Assembly (NCBI GenBank): GCA_933207985.1
Contig: OW240912.1
Coordinates: forward strand, 111,750,147-111,814,146
Source: Pelobates cultripes
Lineage: Eukaryota > Chordata > Amphibia > Anura > Pelobatidae
Length of the DNA: 64,000 nucleotides
Direction of reading: 5' to 3'
A program made the translations under genes and the position numbers. Positions 43,908 through 54,264 of this stretch are shown piece after piece (within the stretch, counting starts at the first letter, position 1; the number at the start of each line of letters is the position of its first letter). The notes under the pieces were generated by a model. That model saw nothing but the letters and a program-made list of their open reading frames with translations. It made no database searches and had not been told where the DNA came from.

Positions 43908-45626
43908 TTAATCTAATGTATCGCCCAGTGTCAGTCCCTTCGGGATCCATCCCTCATTCATCTTAATAAAGGTGAGGTAATCTAGACTTTTTTGACCTAG
44001 GCGACTTCTCTTCTCAGTGACAATACCTGCTGCTGCACTGAAGGTCCTTTCTGACAGGACACTTGAAGCGGGGCAGGCCAGAAGTTCTATCGCAAATTGG
44101 GATAGCTCAGGCCACAGGTCAAGCCTGCACACCCAGTAGTCAAGGGTTCATCGCTCCTCAGAGTGTCGATATCTGCAGTTAAGGCGAGGTAGTCTGCTAC
44201 CTGTCGGTCGAGTCGCTCTCTGAGGGTGGATCCCGAAGGGCTGTGGTGATGCGTAGGACTTAAAAAGGTCCGCATGTCCTCCATCAACAACACGTCTCTA
44301 AAGCGTCCTGTCCTTGCCGGCGTGGTCATGGGAGGAGGAGGATGACTTCCACCTCTCCCCTGTTAGATTCCCGTTGTGCTGTGACATCACCCTTATACGC
44401 TGTGTAAAGCATACTTTTCAATTTATTTTGCAAATGCTGCATTCTTTCATACTTGTTGTAATTCGGTAACATTTCCGCCACTTTCTGCTTATACCGGGGG
44501 TCTAGTAGCGTGGACACCCAGTACAGGTCGTTCTCCTTCAGCCTTTTTATACGAGGGTCCCTCGGCAGAGCGCGACAGCATGAAAGACCCCATTTGCACA
44601 AGGTTGGATGCCGGGGCTACTTTGCATTTCCGTTCATACTCCTGCTGATGTCAATGAAGGTATTTTCTTCCCCAGCCACGTACAACACCACAGGTACCAG
44701 ATAGGTGACAACGAGCACCCTGGGATGCCTGTTGTGGTTGAAGTCTTACTCCTCCTCTTCCTCCTCCTCAAAGCCCGTTTCCTCCCTCTGACTCCTCTTT
44801 TCACCTCCCTGCAATCCTGCTTCCAGGGTGCATGGGTCCAATAGCGATGCTGATAAGGCTGTTTCTGGAGGTGATGGTGACCACAGCACTTCCCTCTTCC
44901 TCTTCACGCTCATCCTACTGATCAGCACTCTTAGCAGGGCACACTCAGGAAGAAAACAAATGGTATGATGTAAGCTGATGGGTACTTGATGCGACTGACT
45001 AAGTCCCAATCACCTCCTCAAAGGGCCGCTGAGCCTACAGGCATTGCGCATGAGTGTCCAGTAACGTGGCAAAAAAATTCCCAGCTCCCCAGAGGCTGTC
45101 CTAGCACCCCGGTCATACAAATATTCATTAACTGCTTTTTCTTGTTGGAGCAGGCGGTCGAACATTAGGAGTGTTGAATTCCAACGTGTCGGGCTGTCGC
45201 AAATCAAGCGCCTCACTGGCATGTTGTTTCGCCGCTGGATATCGGCAAAGTGCGCCATGGCTGTGTAGGAACGCCTGAAATGGCCACACACCTTCCTGGC
45301 CTGCTTCAGGACGTCCTGTAAGCCTGTGTAGTTATGCACAAAGCGTTGTACGATCAGATTACACACATGTGCCATGCACGGCACATGTGACAACTTGCCC
45401 AACTTCAATGCCACTAACAAATTTGTTCCGTTGTCACAAACCACTTTGCCGATATCCAGTGGCTGCGGAGTCAGCCACTTTTCCACCTGTGCGTTCAGGG
45501 CGGACAGGAGTGCTTGTCCGGTGTGACTCTCTGCTTTCAAGCAAGTCAAACCCAAGACGGCGTGACACTGCCATATCCGGGATGTGGAATAGTACCTGGG
45601 GAGCTGGGGGGGTGCTGTTGATGTGG
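43908..45626 (-). pseudogene. hAT transposase, frameshifted and missing its N-terminus
   Basis: Right to left on the minus strand: RNase H-fold core with 'DIGKVVCDNGTNLLVALKLG' (catalytic D in CDNGTN), 'CMAHVCNLIVQRFV', and 'DSPTRWNSTLLMFDRLLQQE'; then an acidic insert; then 'YWVSTLLDPRYKQKVAEMLP'; and last the C-terminal dimerisation region 'LACPASSVLSERTFSAAAGI' with 'DYLTFIKMNEGW' (44132-43908). These motifs are those of vertebrate ZBED-like hAT transposases. Breaks: frame changes near 45010, 44601, 44330 and 44110. The N-terminal BED finger and the first part of the core lie in or beyond the gap. It cannot be active as read. Confidence 0.8.
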
Positions 45627-45726
45627 NNNNNNNNNNNNNNNNNNNNNNNNNNNNNNNNNNNNNNNNNNNNNNNNNNNNNNNNNNNNNNNNNNNNNNNNNN
45701 NNNNNNNNNNNNNNNNNNNNNNNNNN
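45627..45726. other. assembly gap (100 N)
   Basis: Exactly 100 N, the usual placeholder for a gap of unknown size. Frames crossing it are meaningless. Confidence 0.98.
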
Positions 45727-46379
45727 ACCAAGATCACCAGCTTTTATCTCGGGGGAGGCAGTCAATCTCTCAGAATGTTGCTACAAACTACTAGGGAAGT
45801 CTTTCTATCTATCTCTCCCCCCCAGCCCCCTGCCAATGGGGGTTATCCCAGCACCTTCTATTTGTTTAATTCCATGTTCCAGCCAGCCTGCCATGACTAG
45901 CAGTAGCACTATGCACAGCACACTACTAAAGATGGATGCCACAGGCCCCATTGTTCCTCAGGGAGTAATTTCCAGAGCTCTGTCAAAGCTAGACAGGCTC
46001 TTTGACACAATATGGCCATATGGTTGAACTGAATCCCCATATTTTGTCTTCTTAGATAGGTGAATTATGTAGCCTTATAAGATTATTAGTGCATTTTTAT
46101 GTGTGTGCCATAATTTTAACTTGGTCACTACGGCAGCACCATTCGTTTTTCAGGTGTGCCCCGAATCCTTTTTGTCTTTGTTATGCAAGTTTGGAATCCA
46201 GACCAGATTCCCTTTGGGGTTAAACACCCCACTCAAGCCCCCAGCTTCAGAGGCGCCTTTGGAGGTATATCTGAGGAGTTTTTGGATAGAAATGTCACTT
46301 TTATTATAATCTTCATTTAGCACATATTGATTTGCATTGTGAGTATATTCATCCAAGCACTAAACTTAATTGTTTAGTT
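45727..46379. other. non-coding DNA including a duplicated segment
   Basis: 46001-46190 ('acaatatggccatatgg' to 'tgtgccccgaatcc') recurs at 48368-48565. The rest shows no gene. Confidence 0.5.
46001..46190. repeat. about 190-base direct duplicate, copy 1
   Basis: Shares 'ccccatattttgtcttctta', 'ccttataagattattagtg' and 'cagcaccattc' with 48368-48565. Confidence 0.8.
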
Positions 46380-46393
46380 TTGACACTGTTTTT

Positions 46394-48197
46394 TTTTTTT
46401 TAAATTCTTTATTTTTGGTGCATTGATGACATAGTTACATACATTTGTAAAAATGCCACACCAGCATATGCATGGGATATAGTAACATTGCGTTTTTCCT
46501 GTGAGTGTTCACTATGCCTATGGTGAGGGTAGTGTTTAAGATTAGTGCTGCCCCGTGGGTCCTTGGGCGCTGGTTTGACATCGGCACAGGGTATAGGCTT
46601 GCGGTTTCCCCATCCCTTTGGGTGGCGTGAACTATGTTAGGTGTCGTGGTAGTGTGAGGGCTGGGTTTCAATGGTTGGTCTATGTGTAGGCGAGTTGAGG
46701 TTTGGAGCCTGGCTATCTGAGCCTGACTTGACTGCTGATGAGGGCTTTACTGGACCCCGAGACTAGTCTATTGGCTTAAGTGGGTGCTCCGTGCTTTTAC
46801 TGTGCCCTATAACCCCCGGGCATTAAGGGGGTGGAGGTATCCGCATTCCAGGTGCGGGGCATGCACCTTTTCGCTACACAGCCGTGTGGCTGTGTCTGAC
46901 CCATAAGGTTAGGTTTAAGTGTTAAGGGTAACTTGGTGAAGCAGTGGAACAGTAAACATAGAAGAAACAAGATAATATCGTGGTTCACAGCGTATAGTCA
47001 CTGCAGACTTAAAGTCGTGGGCCCAGGATGCTCAGCGGATGGGGACAGTCCCAGTGTGGTCAGCAGGGAAGGACCTTCGCCTTGGTTAGTGAGCTTGTAA
47101 TGGTGTTCGCCCTTAGTCACCCACAGCATTCTGGGGGTTGCCCATCTGTATGGGAGACCTGCTGTTTGCAGGGCAGACGTGATTGATTGCATGCTCTTGC
47201 GCCAAAGTAGATTGTCTCTGCTTAGATCCTGGAAGAAGGTGAGTTGGTGTGTTTCAAAATCGTGTGGTGATTTCCCTTTAATAGCAGCCATTAGGGCTAT
47301 TTTGTCCGTTAGTGACCGGCATCTTAATATAATGTCGCATGGGGCTGCCTGTGTTGCTTGTCGGGGTTTGGCAATGCAGTATACGCCGTCAAAAGTAAAC
47401 TGTTTCACCTGCTTATTGAGAAGGAGAGAGGCCACCAGGCTCCTTATAAAGTGGGGCACTTCCTCCAATGGCAATGCTTCAGATACTCCTCTTATTTTAA
47501 TATTCTTTCTCCTGCCCCTGTCGTCTAGGACATTGACTTGTCTGTTGATATTAGCTTGTGCGGTTTGTATTTGGGTGACTGTGTCTTTTAGGGAGGTGAG
47601 GTCTTGGCGCAGGTCTCTCACCTCTTGTTCCACAGCCTGTGTGCGGGCCGATACTGCTTGTACCTCCGCTGCTAGCCCTTTCAAATCCGCCTGCCACATT
47701 ATTTGCAATTTTTTTGGAGGCCGGTCAGCATTGTCTGGATGTCCCGCTTGGAAGCCGGGATTGAGTCCTCGGCAGTCTGTGTGCGTGTGCCATCTATGTC
47801 AGCTGCAGCCATGTTGTGTGTGGAGTCGCCATCTTCAGACCGCTTGGGTGAGACTGCCATGGCGATTCGGGTCCGCGTCGGTGGAGGAGTTTGTACCATG
47901 CTGCCAATGTCCTTGTGCGGTATGGAGGTGCCCGGAGCTGCTTTGTAGGATCTCCGTCCCATTTCTTCTGGGGTATAAAAGTCTGCCTCAGTGTAATATG
48001 GGCTCACCCCGAGCCACGAAGTCAGCTCCCTTGTTAAGATCTGGTGGCGTTTCGTGCCTGATCTCTGCACAAAAGGCATCTGCCGGTTCCGTTGGGTGTC
48101 AGGGGTAAGTACCCATAGTTCCTGTCAGCAGATGGGCTTTGTATTTCGCGTTTGTCGCTCTTTTTGGCTCCGGAGTCTCGGAGCTGCTGGAAAATCT
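46394..48197 (-). mobile_element. ORF1-only L1 derivative (HAL1-like)
   Basis: Flanked by the 14-base duplication TTGACACTGTTTTT (46380-46393, 48198-48211). A T-run at the left border is the poly(A) tail of a minus-strand insert. It contains a 5' leader, one ORF1 and a 600-base 3' UTR, and no ORF2 at all. Loss of ORF2 between a full ORF1 and the tail is the half-L1 (HAL1) layout known from mammals. Confidence 0.75.
46998..47962 (-). pseudogene. L1 ORF1p of the HAL1-like element, one frameshift
   Basis: The likely start is the ATG complementary to 47960-47962 (MGRRSYKAAPG). An N-terminal region is followed by a coiled coil ('TQAVEQEVRDLRQDLTSLKD' with 'VTQIQTAQANINRQVNVLDD'). Then come the RRM ('GRRKNIKIRGVSEAL', 'CDIILRCRSLTDKIALMAAI') and the C-terminal domain ('FFQDLSRDNLLWRKSM', 'LPYRWATPRMLWVTKG'). 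The only visible break is a one-base shift at a T-run near 47707-47714 between the N-terminus and the coiled coil. About 320 residues in all, a normal ORF1p length. ORF1p is a trimeric nucleic-acid chaperone of the L1 RNP. Confidence 0.75.
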
Positions 48198-48211
48198 TGA
48201 CACTGTTTTTA

Positions 48212-48730
48212 ATTGCTTTTATCACATTAATTTTGTATACTCACAATGCTCTTACAATCGATTACTTTAATACACTTTAGCTTATTTAGCACTATTTATT
48301 TGTCTCTCACATTTGGATTTAGTGTAGGACCCACTGATATTGGGGTACTGTGACGTAGTGGTGGGCTTAACACAATATGGCCATATGGAGGAACTAAATC
48401 CCCATATTTTGTCTTCTTAGATAGGCAAATTAAGTAACCTTATAAGATTATTAGTGTATTTTTATGTGTGCACCGTAATTTAATTTGTATCATGTAAGAA
48501 TATTGGTCACTACTGCAGCACCATTCATGTATTTTTCGGGTGTGCCCCCACTCCTTTTTGTCTTTTTTAGTCTGACTTTCATCACATTTACAAAATTGTT
48601 CTGTACCCTCGTATTGCCATACAACTTTATATTTTAAGAAGCATTTGTGTATGTCATGCAATTTGTTTTTTTTCCTGTAATCTAAAACACTTGTAATCAC
48701 GGTTGTGGCCTTGCAAGATTGCCTGCACTT
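48212..48730. other. non-coding DNA with duplicate segment copy 2
   Basis: 48368-48565 repeats 46001-46190. No gene. Confidence 0.55.
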
Positions 48731-48959
48731 GTAATGAAGAATTTCAAAAACAAAAAAAATCAGGGATGGCACTACCATAAGGGCCTGGGAGGGGGGTGGG
48801 GGGGTGCAGGACAGAAGGAGAGCACAGTGCTTCTTTCCTACCAATCTTTGCATGTAGTGTAGCTGAGCCACCAGCCACAGTATAAGAGCTTGTTTCCCTC
48901 TACCTGATCTGACAGGAAGTGCTCACTGAGAGGGCTGAACTGCTTATTGTCAGACCGGG

Positions 48960-49325
48960 TAGAGGAAGCAGAAGCTCCTCTCCGCAGGGAAGGTAAGCTG
49001 GCACATAGGTGGAGAGGAGGTAAGACAAATAAAAGGAGAAAGGGAGGAAATGAGACATGAGGGGGCTGTGGAATTGAGACACATGGTGGTCTAGGGGAAT
49101 GAGACACATGGGAGATTTGGGGGAATCAGACACACAGGGGACTGTGGGAATGATACACATGGTGGCCTGGTGGATTGAGACACAAGAGGGGGCTGTGGGA
49201 GAAAGAGACAGACACAAGGGCTGTGGAGAGAAAGGGACACACAAAAAACAAAGCCAGGGGGAAACAAAGACAGACAGGGTTGGGGTAGAGACACCCAGAG
49301 GGGCTGGGGGGACACAAAAAGACAT
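48960..49325. repeat. G-rich minisatellite
   Basis: Imperfect units 'gggggctgtgggaatgagac' and 'acacatggtggcctgg', 25-33 bases. The complement resembles the C-rich minisatellite at 34220-34500. Confidence 0.7.
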
Positions 49326-50079
49326 AAATATCACAAAATATCTCACCACAAAATATCTCTCCTGCCCGCAAAAAACACAATATGTAAATCTATGTGAATA
49401 TGCAAATTAACAAGCTTTGCTATGCAGGTAGTGTATATAGCTGTTGCTACCAACAGATGGTGCTATACAGTCTCCATAGCCAAATCCACCTAGTTGGTAG
49501 CAAACATCAGCAGGACAGGAGAGTACACAAAATATTTCCAATAAACAAATATGTTATGCACACCCTGATGGGTACAGGATGACTTGGGTATATAATGGGT
49601 ACAGGATGACTTGGATATAGGAGTGGTCCAGGATCCTACATAAAATGTCCGTCTGAATCTCCTGGTGACAGTGACTACGGTTATACACATGATATTAGGC
49701 AGATGGTTTTTATGTTATGACTGATCAGTGTATGTAATGCATGGGTATTATTTTTTATTTTTATCATCATTATTATTTACAGTTGCCTGTTCTTACCCTC
49801 TTTGATGTGAAAAAAAAATCTAATAATTATCAAAACATCAATCCAAAACGGCAAATCAAGAGCAATGTGCTAAATGTGGTATAATCGGCAGATACATCAC
49901 TTCTGCAAAAATTGCTCCTGTTTATCTTGCTATATTTGTCCTTTAGTATTTCCTGTTCTAATGACCCTTACTCTTCGTGACGTATCTACCCACACTGCTT
50001 GTATTAATCAAGTTACACTTTCTCTTTTTTAAAGGTAGTGCATTGTATTAAATTACAGGACTATCTACATACTGAGAAC
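49326..50079. other. AT-rich non-coding DNA
   Basis: Nothing recognised apart from a small direct repeat 'gggtacaggatgacttggata' (49570-49620). Confidence 0.45.
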
Positions 50080-50210
50080 ATTACTTATTTCCAAGATGAT
50101 AAAGAGAGCGCATATACAAAATAAAAACCAGTGTGGTAGTAAATGGTACCCAAGGTACCCTATAGATGACAGCTGCTAAACAAAAAGAATATTCCCAAAT
50201 CCTGTATCAA

Positions 50211-50422
50211 AATACTAAAAATGTTGTCAGCGCTTAGAAGATAATCCCCTTAAATTATAACAAGGGTGCATATATATAAAAATAATGTAGCGATAAAAAT
50301 CTAAACTCTACATCAAAGAGCTATAGTGAGAGACTAAAAATACAGATAGAAATGTTTGAAAATATGTCTCTGAAAAGTCCAAAAGTCATGTAAGATCCTA
50401 TGGGGGAGAGTCCAAAATCTGT
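50211..50422 (+). repeat. 212-base inverted repeat, left arm
   Basis: Complement of 50880-51091 at constant offset, for example 'tgtcagcgcttagaagataa' here and its complement near 51058-51077. Confidence 0.9.
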
Positions 50423-50780
50423 AATGGTAAATGGAAACCCAGAAGGGTACTTGGAGATTCCTAAGGCAAAAAAAGAAGAAAGAGATATAGTGTAACTCTA
50501 TAACATTTATTGCCCCAGTATAACAAAAAAATTCCCCCCTAAATAGGAACTCTCACAATATAAAATAAATGGTACTTATTCCTAAGGACCATGTGGGAAA
50601 ATCTTTGCGGCTGCTGATTCTTGTAGTCCCGACAAATTGTCCGGTTCCCCAAAGCAGACAGCATCCACCTCGTGCACTCAGGTGAGCTGTCCGAAGATGT
50701 TCCTGTGGGGAACTGCTGTAGATAAAAACGGCTTCTTCCTCGAGCTTAATCCACAGGGGATATGCAGCAAAGTCCCCCTA

Positions 50781-50834
50781 GCACCTCATCAACGCGTTTC
50801 GTCCTACTACTGAGGACTTTTTCAAGGTAGGTGC
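50781..50834 (-). ncRNA. hammerhead-ribozyme-like motif, core degenerate
   Basis: On the minus strand: helix I half GCACCT, core-like CTTGAAAAA, helix II GTCC-loop-GGAC, then GAAAC with short GCG helix III, and the helix I partner AGGTGC. The overall order is that of a type I hammerhead with minimal helix III, as in Penelope-like elements. The CUGANGA core is altered to CUUGAAAA, so cleavage is doubtful. Confidence 0.45.
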
Positions 50835-50879
50835 TATGATAAGTATAAAACCGCCAGCAACGGACATAGCACCTATTTT

Positions 50880-51091
50880 ACAGATTTTGGACTCTCCCCC
50901 ATAGGATCTTACATGACTTTTGGACTTTTCAGAGACATATTTTCAAACATTTCTATCTGTATTTTTAGTCTCTCACTATAGCTCTTTGATGTAGAGTTTA
51001 GATTTTTATCGCTACATTATTTTTATATATATGCACCCTTGTTATAATTTAAGGGGATTATCTTCTAAGCGCTGACAACATTTTTAGTATT
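50880..51091 (-). repeat. 212-base inverted repeat, right arm
   Basis: Partner of 50211-50422. Confidence 0.9.
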
Positions 51092-51103
51092 ACTTATTTC
51101 CAA

Positions 51104-51740
51104 CTTTCGTCAGTGAGGGTTTTATTTAATTTTTTTTAATTTACAACCATTTCAAGTGCTTGGTTCCTTTTATTCTAATCTTATGTAAAAGGATAAAAAT
51201 CCTTTAATAATTATTGAAAATGTTTGGATTTTTAATACACGCAAATTTGTGTTTATAAGGATACTTCCAGACACCAACACAACTTAAGTGCACTTAATTG
51301 GTTTTGGCCATAGATTCACGGTGTTTTTTTAACATTCAAATCTCTTTAGTTTGCTAAATAAAATACAAAAGTGTTACAGCTTTCTACAGTGTAAATCCAA
51401 ACGACTAGCCACACCTCCTATATTCACAAAGCAACATTTTTATTAAATGTACTCTGAGAACATAGTCCGTGTGAGAAAAGGAGTCTAGCGCATGGAGTAC
51501 ATAAGCAGGAATAAATATGTGGTAAAACCTTGTATTAACGAATAGTCCAAATCTCACCACTCCCACACTGGTCTGGGTGTAGTACAGCACCCCATATCTT
51601 ACTTAATAATAAGACTGTGTTGCTTACCGAATATATTCCATCTGGCAAGTATGCAACATAATGTCTTTAATATGAGACATTCTATGTTTTGGCTACTTTG
51701 GCCTTAAAAGTCGAGGCATCGTGCAGTACCTCTCCCCCCC
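51104..51740. other. AT-rich non-coding DNA
   Basis: No gene or repeat boundary recognised. Confidence 0.4.
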
Positions 51741-53957
51741 CCAGGGGCATTTTTTTTTTAAGTAACCCCTGCCCCCCTCCCACCCTCAAGGACATTTTTT
51801 TTAAGTAACCCCTGCCCTCCCTCCCTCCCTTCCTCTCCCTCCCTCCATATGTACTTACCCGATCACTGCACTTCCCCCGCCGGGAAGTGACAACCTAGAC
51901 AGTCCCCCATCTGCAGATTAGGACCCCCAGAGGCCATGTGATCGCTCTGAAAGAGGGGTCACATGGCCGCAATAGGTGTTCATAGTGCTGCCAGTAGGGG
52001 GACTGCCTGAACGGACAGGCAGTCCCCCTGCTGGTGAAAAAAGTTTCAAACAAAAAGTTTTAAAATAAAAATATTAATGTTAATAAATATATATTTGTAT
52101 GTGTGTGTATATATATATATGTGTGTGTGTGTATATATATGTATATATATATATCTATATATATATATATATAGATATATATATATATATATAGATATAT
52201 ATATATATATATCTTATATATAATGCCATACTAAGTGTAATATATATAATAACTATATATATTGTGTATATATGTATATTATTATAAAAAAATAAATACA
52301 AAAAAATTTAAAATTATTTTTAAAATGTTTTAATGATATATACACTGCTCAAAAAAATAAAGGGAACACTTAAACAACACAATGTAACTCCAAGTCAATC
52401 ACGGTTCTGTGAAATCAAACTTTCCACTTAGGAAGCAACACTGAGTGACAATCAATTTCACATGCTGTTGTGCAAATGGGATAGACAACAGGTGGAAATT
52501 ATAGGTAATTATAGGCAATTAGTAAGACACCCCCAAAAAAGGAGTGGTTCTGCAGACCACTTCTCAGTTCCTATGTTTCCTGGCTGATGTTTTGGTCACT
52601 TTTGAATGCTGGCGGTGCTTTCACTATAGTGGTAGCATGAGACGGAGTCTACAACCCACACAAGTGGCTCAGGTAGTGCAGCTCATCCACATTTTATAGT
52701 GTTTTTGAAAGGTACAGGGTCAAATATAAGGCCGTTTTTATCACATTTAAATTTGCCAGATTGGTTATGTTGCCTTTGAGAGCGCATGGTAGCCCAGGAA
52801 TGTGAATTACCCCCATGATAGTATGCCATTTGCAAAAGAAGGCAACCCAAGCTATTTCAAATGTTCAGTCTTTTTCAGTAGCCACTTAGTCACAAACATT
52901 GTCCAAAGTTAACGTTTATAATGTTTTGTTTTTTTTTGCATTTTTAACACACAAACAAATATAAATGCTAACTTTGGCCAGTGATTGTGACTAGCTGGCT
53001 ACTAAACAAGACTGGACATAGTCCATATTGAATACCCTGGGTTGTCTACTTTTCATAAATATATGGTTTGATGGGGGTAAATTACATTGGCCAGCTTCAC
53101 AAATTTCCTAAATAGGACATGGGTGTATGATGGCCAGCTGTGAAATTTTCAAGTTGGAAAACTGGAATGTGCACCCTTAAAATAAGGTCTTTTAGCCCCC
53201 AGAGAACCCAACACACCTATACATGGGTGATAGCACTGTACTCAGGATATGTTGTTGAATACAAATTGTGGTGTTCTTTGGCAGTAACCCTTAAAGTTCT
53301 CAGTACATGTATTCTTAAATTGCTATGTGTGTCAATAAAATCACCAATTATATATATTTTTTTTTAAATTGGGCATAGATTGGTGGTAAAATGGTTGCAT
53401 GAAAAGAGTCAAAATAGCCCAAGTTTAATACCTTAGGTTGTCTTCTTTTAAAAAATATATACATGTGAAGGGTTATTCAGGGATTCCTGACAGATATCAG
53501 TGTTACAATGTAACTTGTGTTCATTTTGAAAAAAAAAAATGGTTTGGAAATAGCAAAGTGCTACTTGTACTTATAGCCCTATAACTTTCCCAAAAAAAAA
53601 CTAAGTACATGTTAACATTGGGTATTTCTAAACCCAAGAAAAAAATTTAAAACTATTTAGCACAGGTGTTTTTTGGTGGTTGTAGATGCGTAATAGATTT
53701 TGGGGGTCAAATTTAGAAAAAGTGTGTTTTTTACATTTTTTATCATATTTTATAATTATTTTTATAGTAAATTATAAGATATGATGAAAATAATGGTATA
53801 TTTAGAAACACCATTTAATGGAGAGAAAAGCGGTATATAATATGTGTGGGTACAGTAAATGAGTAAGAGGAAAATTACAGCTAAACACAAACAGAAATGT
53901 AAAAACAGCCCCAAACTGTAAGAAAATTCAAAAGCGGTCTGGTCACTAAGGGGTTAA
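51741..53957 (+). repeat. long AT-rich interspersed repeat ending GGGGTTAA, with nested Tc1
   Basis: Ends at 53957 in 'ctaaggggttaa', like 6848. It contains a GC-richer block (51850-52040) with the inverted pair 'cagtagggggactgcctg'/'caggcagtccccctgctgg', a TA/TG microsatellite (52080-52270) and, from 52680, 'ggtacagggtcaaatata', also present near 5830 as 'gttacagggttaaatata'. Left boundary uncertain. Confidence 0.45.
52338..52693 (+). mobile_element. Tc1-like transposon, 5' fragment
   Basis: Starts at a TA with 'cactgctcaaaaaaataaag', a typical Tc1 inverted-repeat start, and runs through a leader to an ATG at 52638. From there MRRSLQPTQVAQVVQLIH is readable (the N-terminal helix-turn-helix start of a Tc1 transposase) before homology stops at 52693. 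The rest of the transposase and the right end are missing. Confidence 0.75.
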
Positions 53958-54164
53958 ATTCCTAAAAATTAAGATGTTTAATTTAATCTTTAATTAATAT
54001 CATTAGAGTAATGAAAAATAAAGTGGGCAATATTTGGTGTGAGTGGCAAATTAATTTAGGGAACAGGCCCAAATGAGCCATTTCCAAATTAAAAGGATTA
54101 TAATTATTGGAGTTTATGTTTTATTATCAATATAGCTTGACTGCCTAGCGGGCAGGAAACGCAT
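53958..54164. other. short non-coding gap
   Basis: AT-rich spacer between the repeat and the tandem duplication. Nothing recognised. Confidence 0.4.
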
Positions 54165-54264
54165 CCGCCCGGTAAAGGGCTGGGAACCGCCTAGAGAAAG
54201 GCTGGGAGTATTGTCCGCCCGGTGAAGGGCTGGGAACCGCCTAGAGAAAGGCTGGGAATATTGT
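54165..54264. repeat. two 50-base tandem units at the retroviral breakpoint
   Basis: The unit 'ccgcccggtaaagggctggg'...'gggagtattgt' is repeated at 54165-54214 and 54215-54264 with two differences. It abuts the first recognisable pol codons. Confidence 0.85.

Larger units (their letters stand above)
38430..45626 (-). mobile_element. hAT transposon (ZBED-type transposase), truncated by assembly gap
   Basis: The left end begins TAGTGATGTCGCGAACCCG, followed by repeated TTCGCGAAC boxes, a form typical of vertebrate hAT ends. A transposase gene reads leftward from the gap at 45627 to 43908. Between the gene and the end lie about 5.5 kb of tandem arrays and captured Gypsy fragments. The other terminal repeat and the N-terminal BED finger are not visible because of the gap. 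Confidence 0.7.
50095..51088 (-). mobile_element. Penelope-like non-autonomous element with inverted arms
   Basis: Bounded by the 15-base duplication ATTACTTATTTCCAA (50080-50094, 51089-51103). It contains 212-base inverted arms (50211-50422 and 50880-51091, no indel seen), the right arm running slightly into the duplication. Between them is a minus-strand hammerhead-like motif (50781-50834). Inverted terminal segments and hammerhead motifs are both known from Penelope-like elements. No reverse transcriptase or GIY-YIG frame is present. Confidence 0.55.

Noticed and set aside
45369..46027. Frames crossing the N run
   Set aside because: The N block is an assembly gap; continuity across it is an artefact.
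47179..48108. A 309-residue open frame on the plus strand
   Set aside because: It is the antisense of the L1 ORF1 on the minus strand, which has recognisable coiled-coil, RRM and C-terminal boxes; the plus frame has none.
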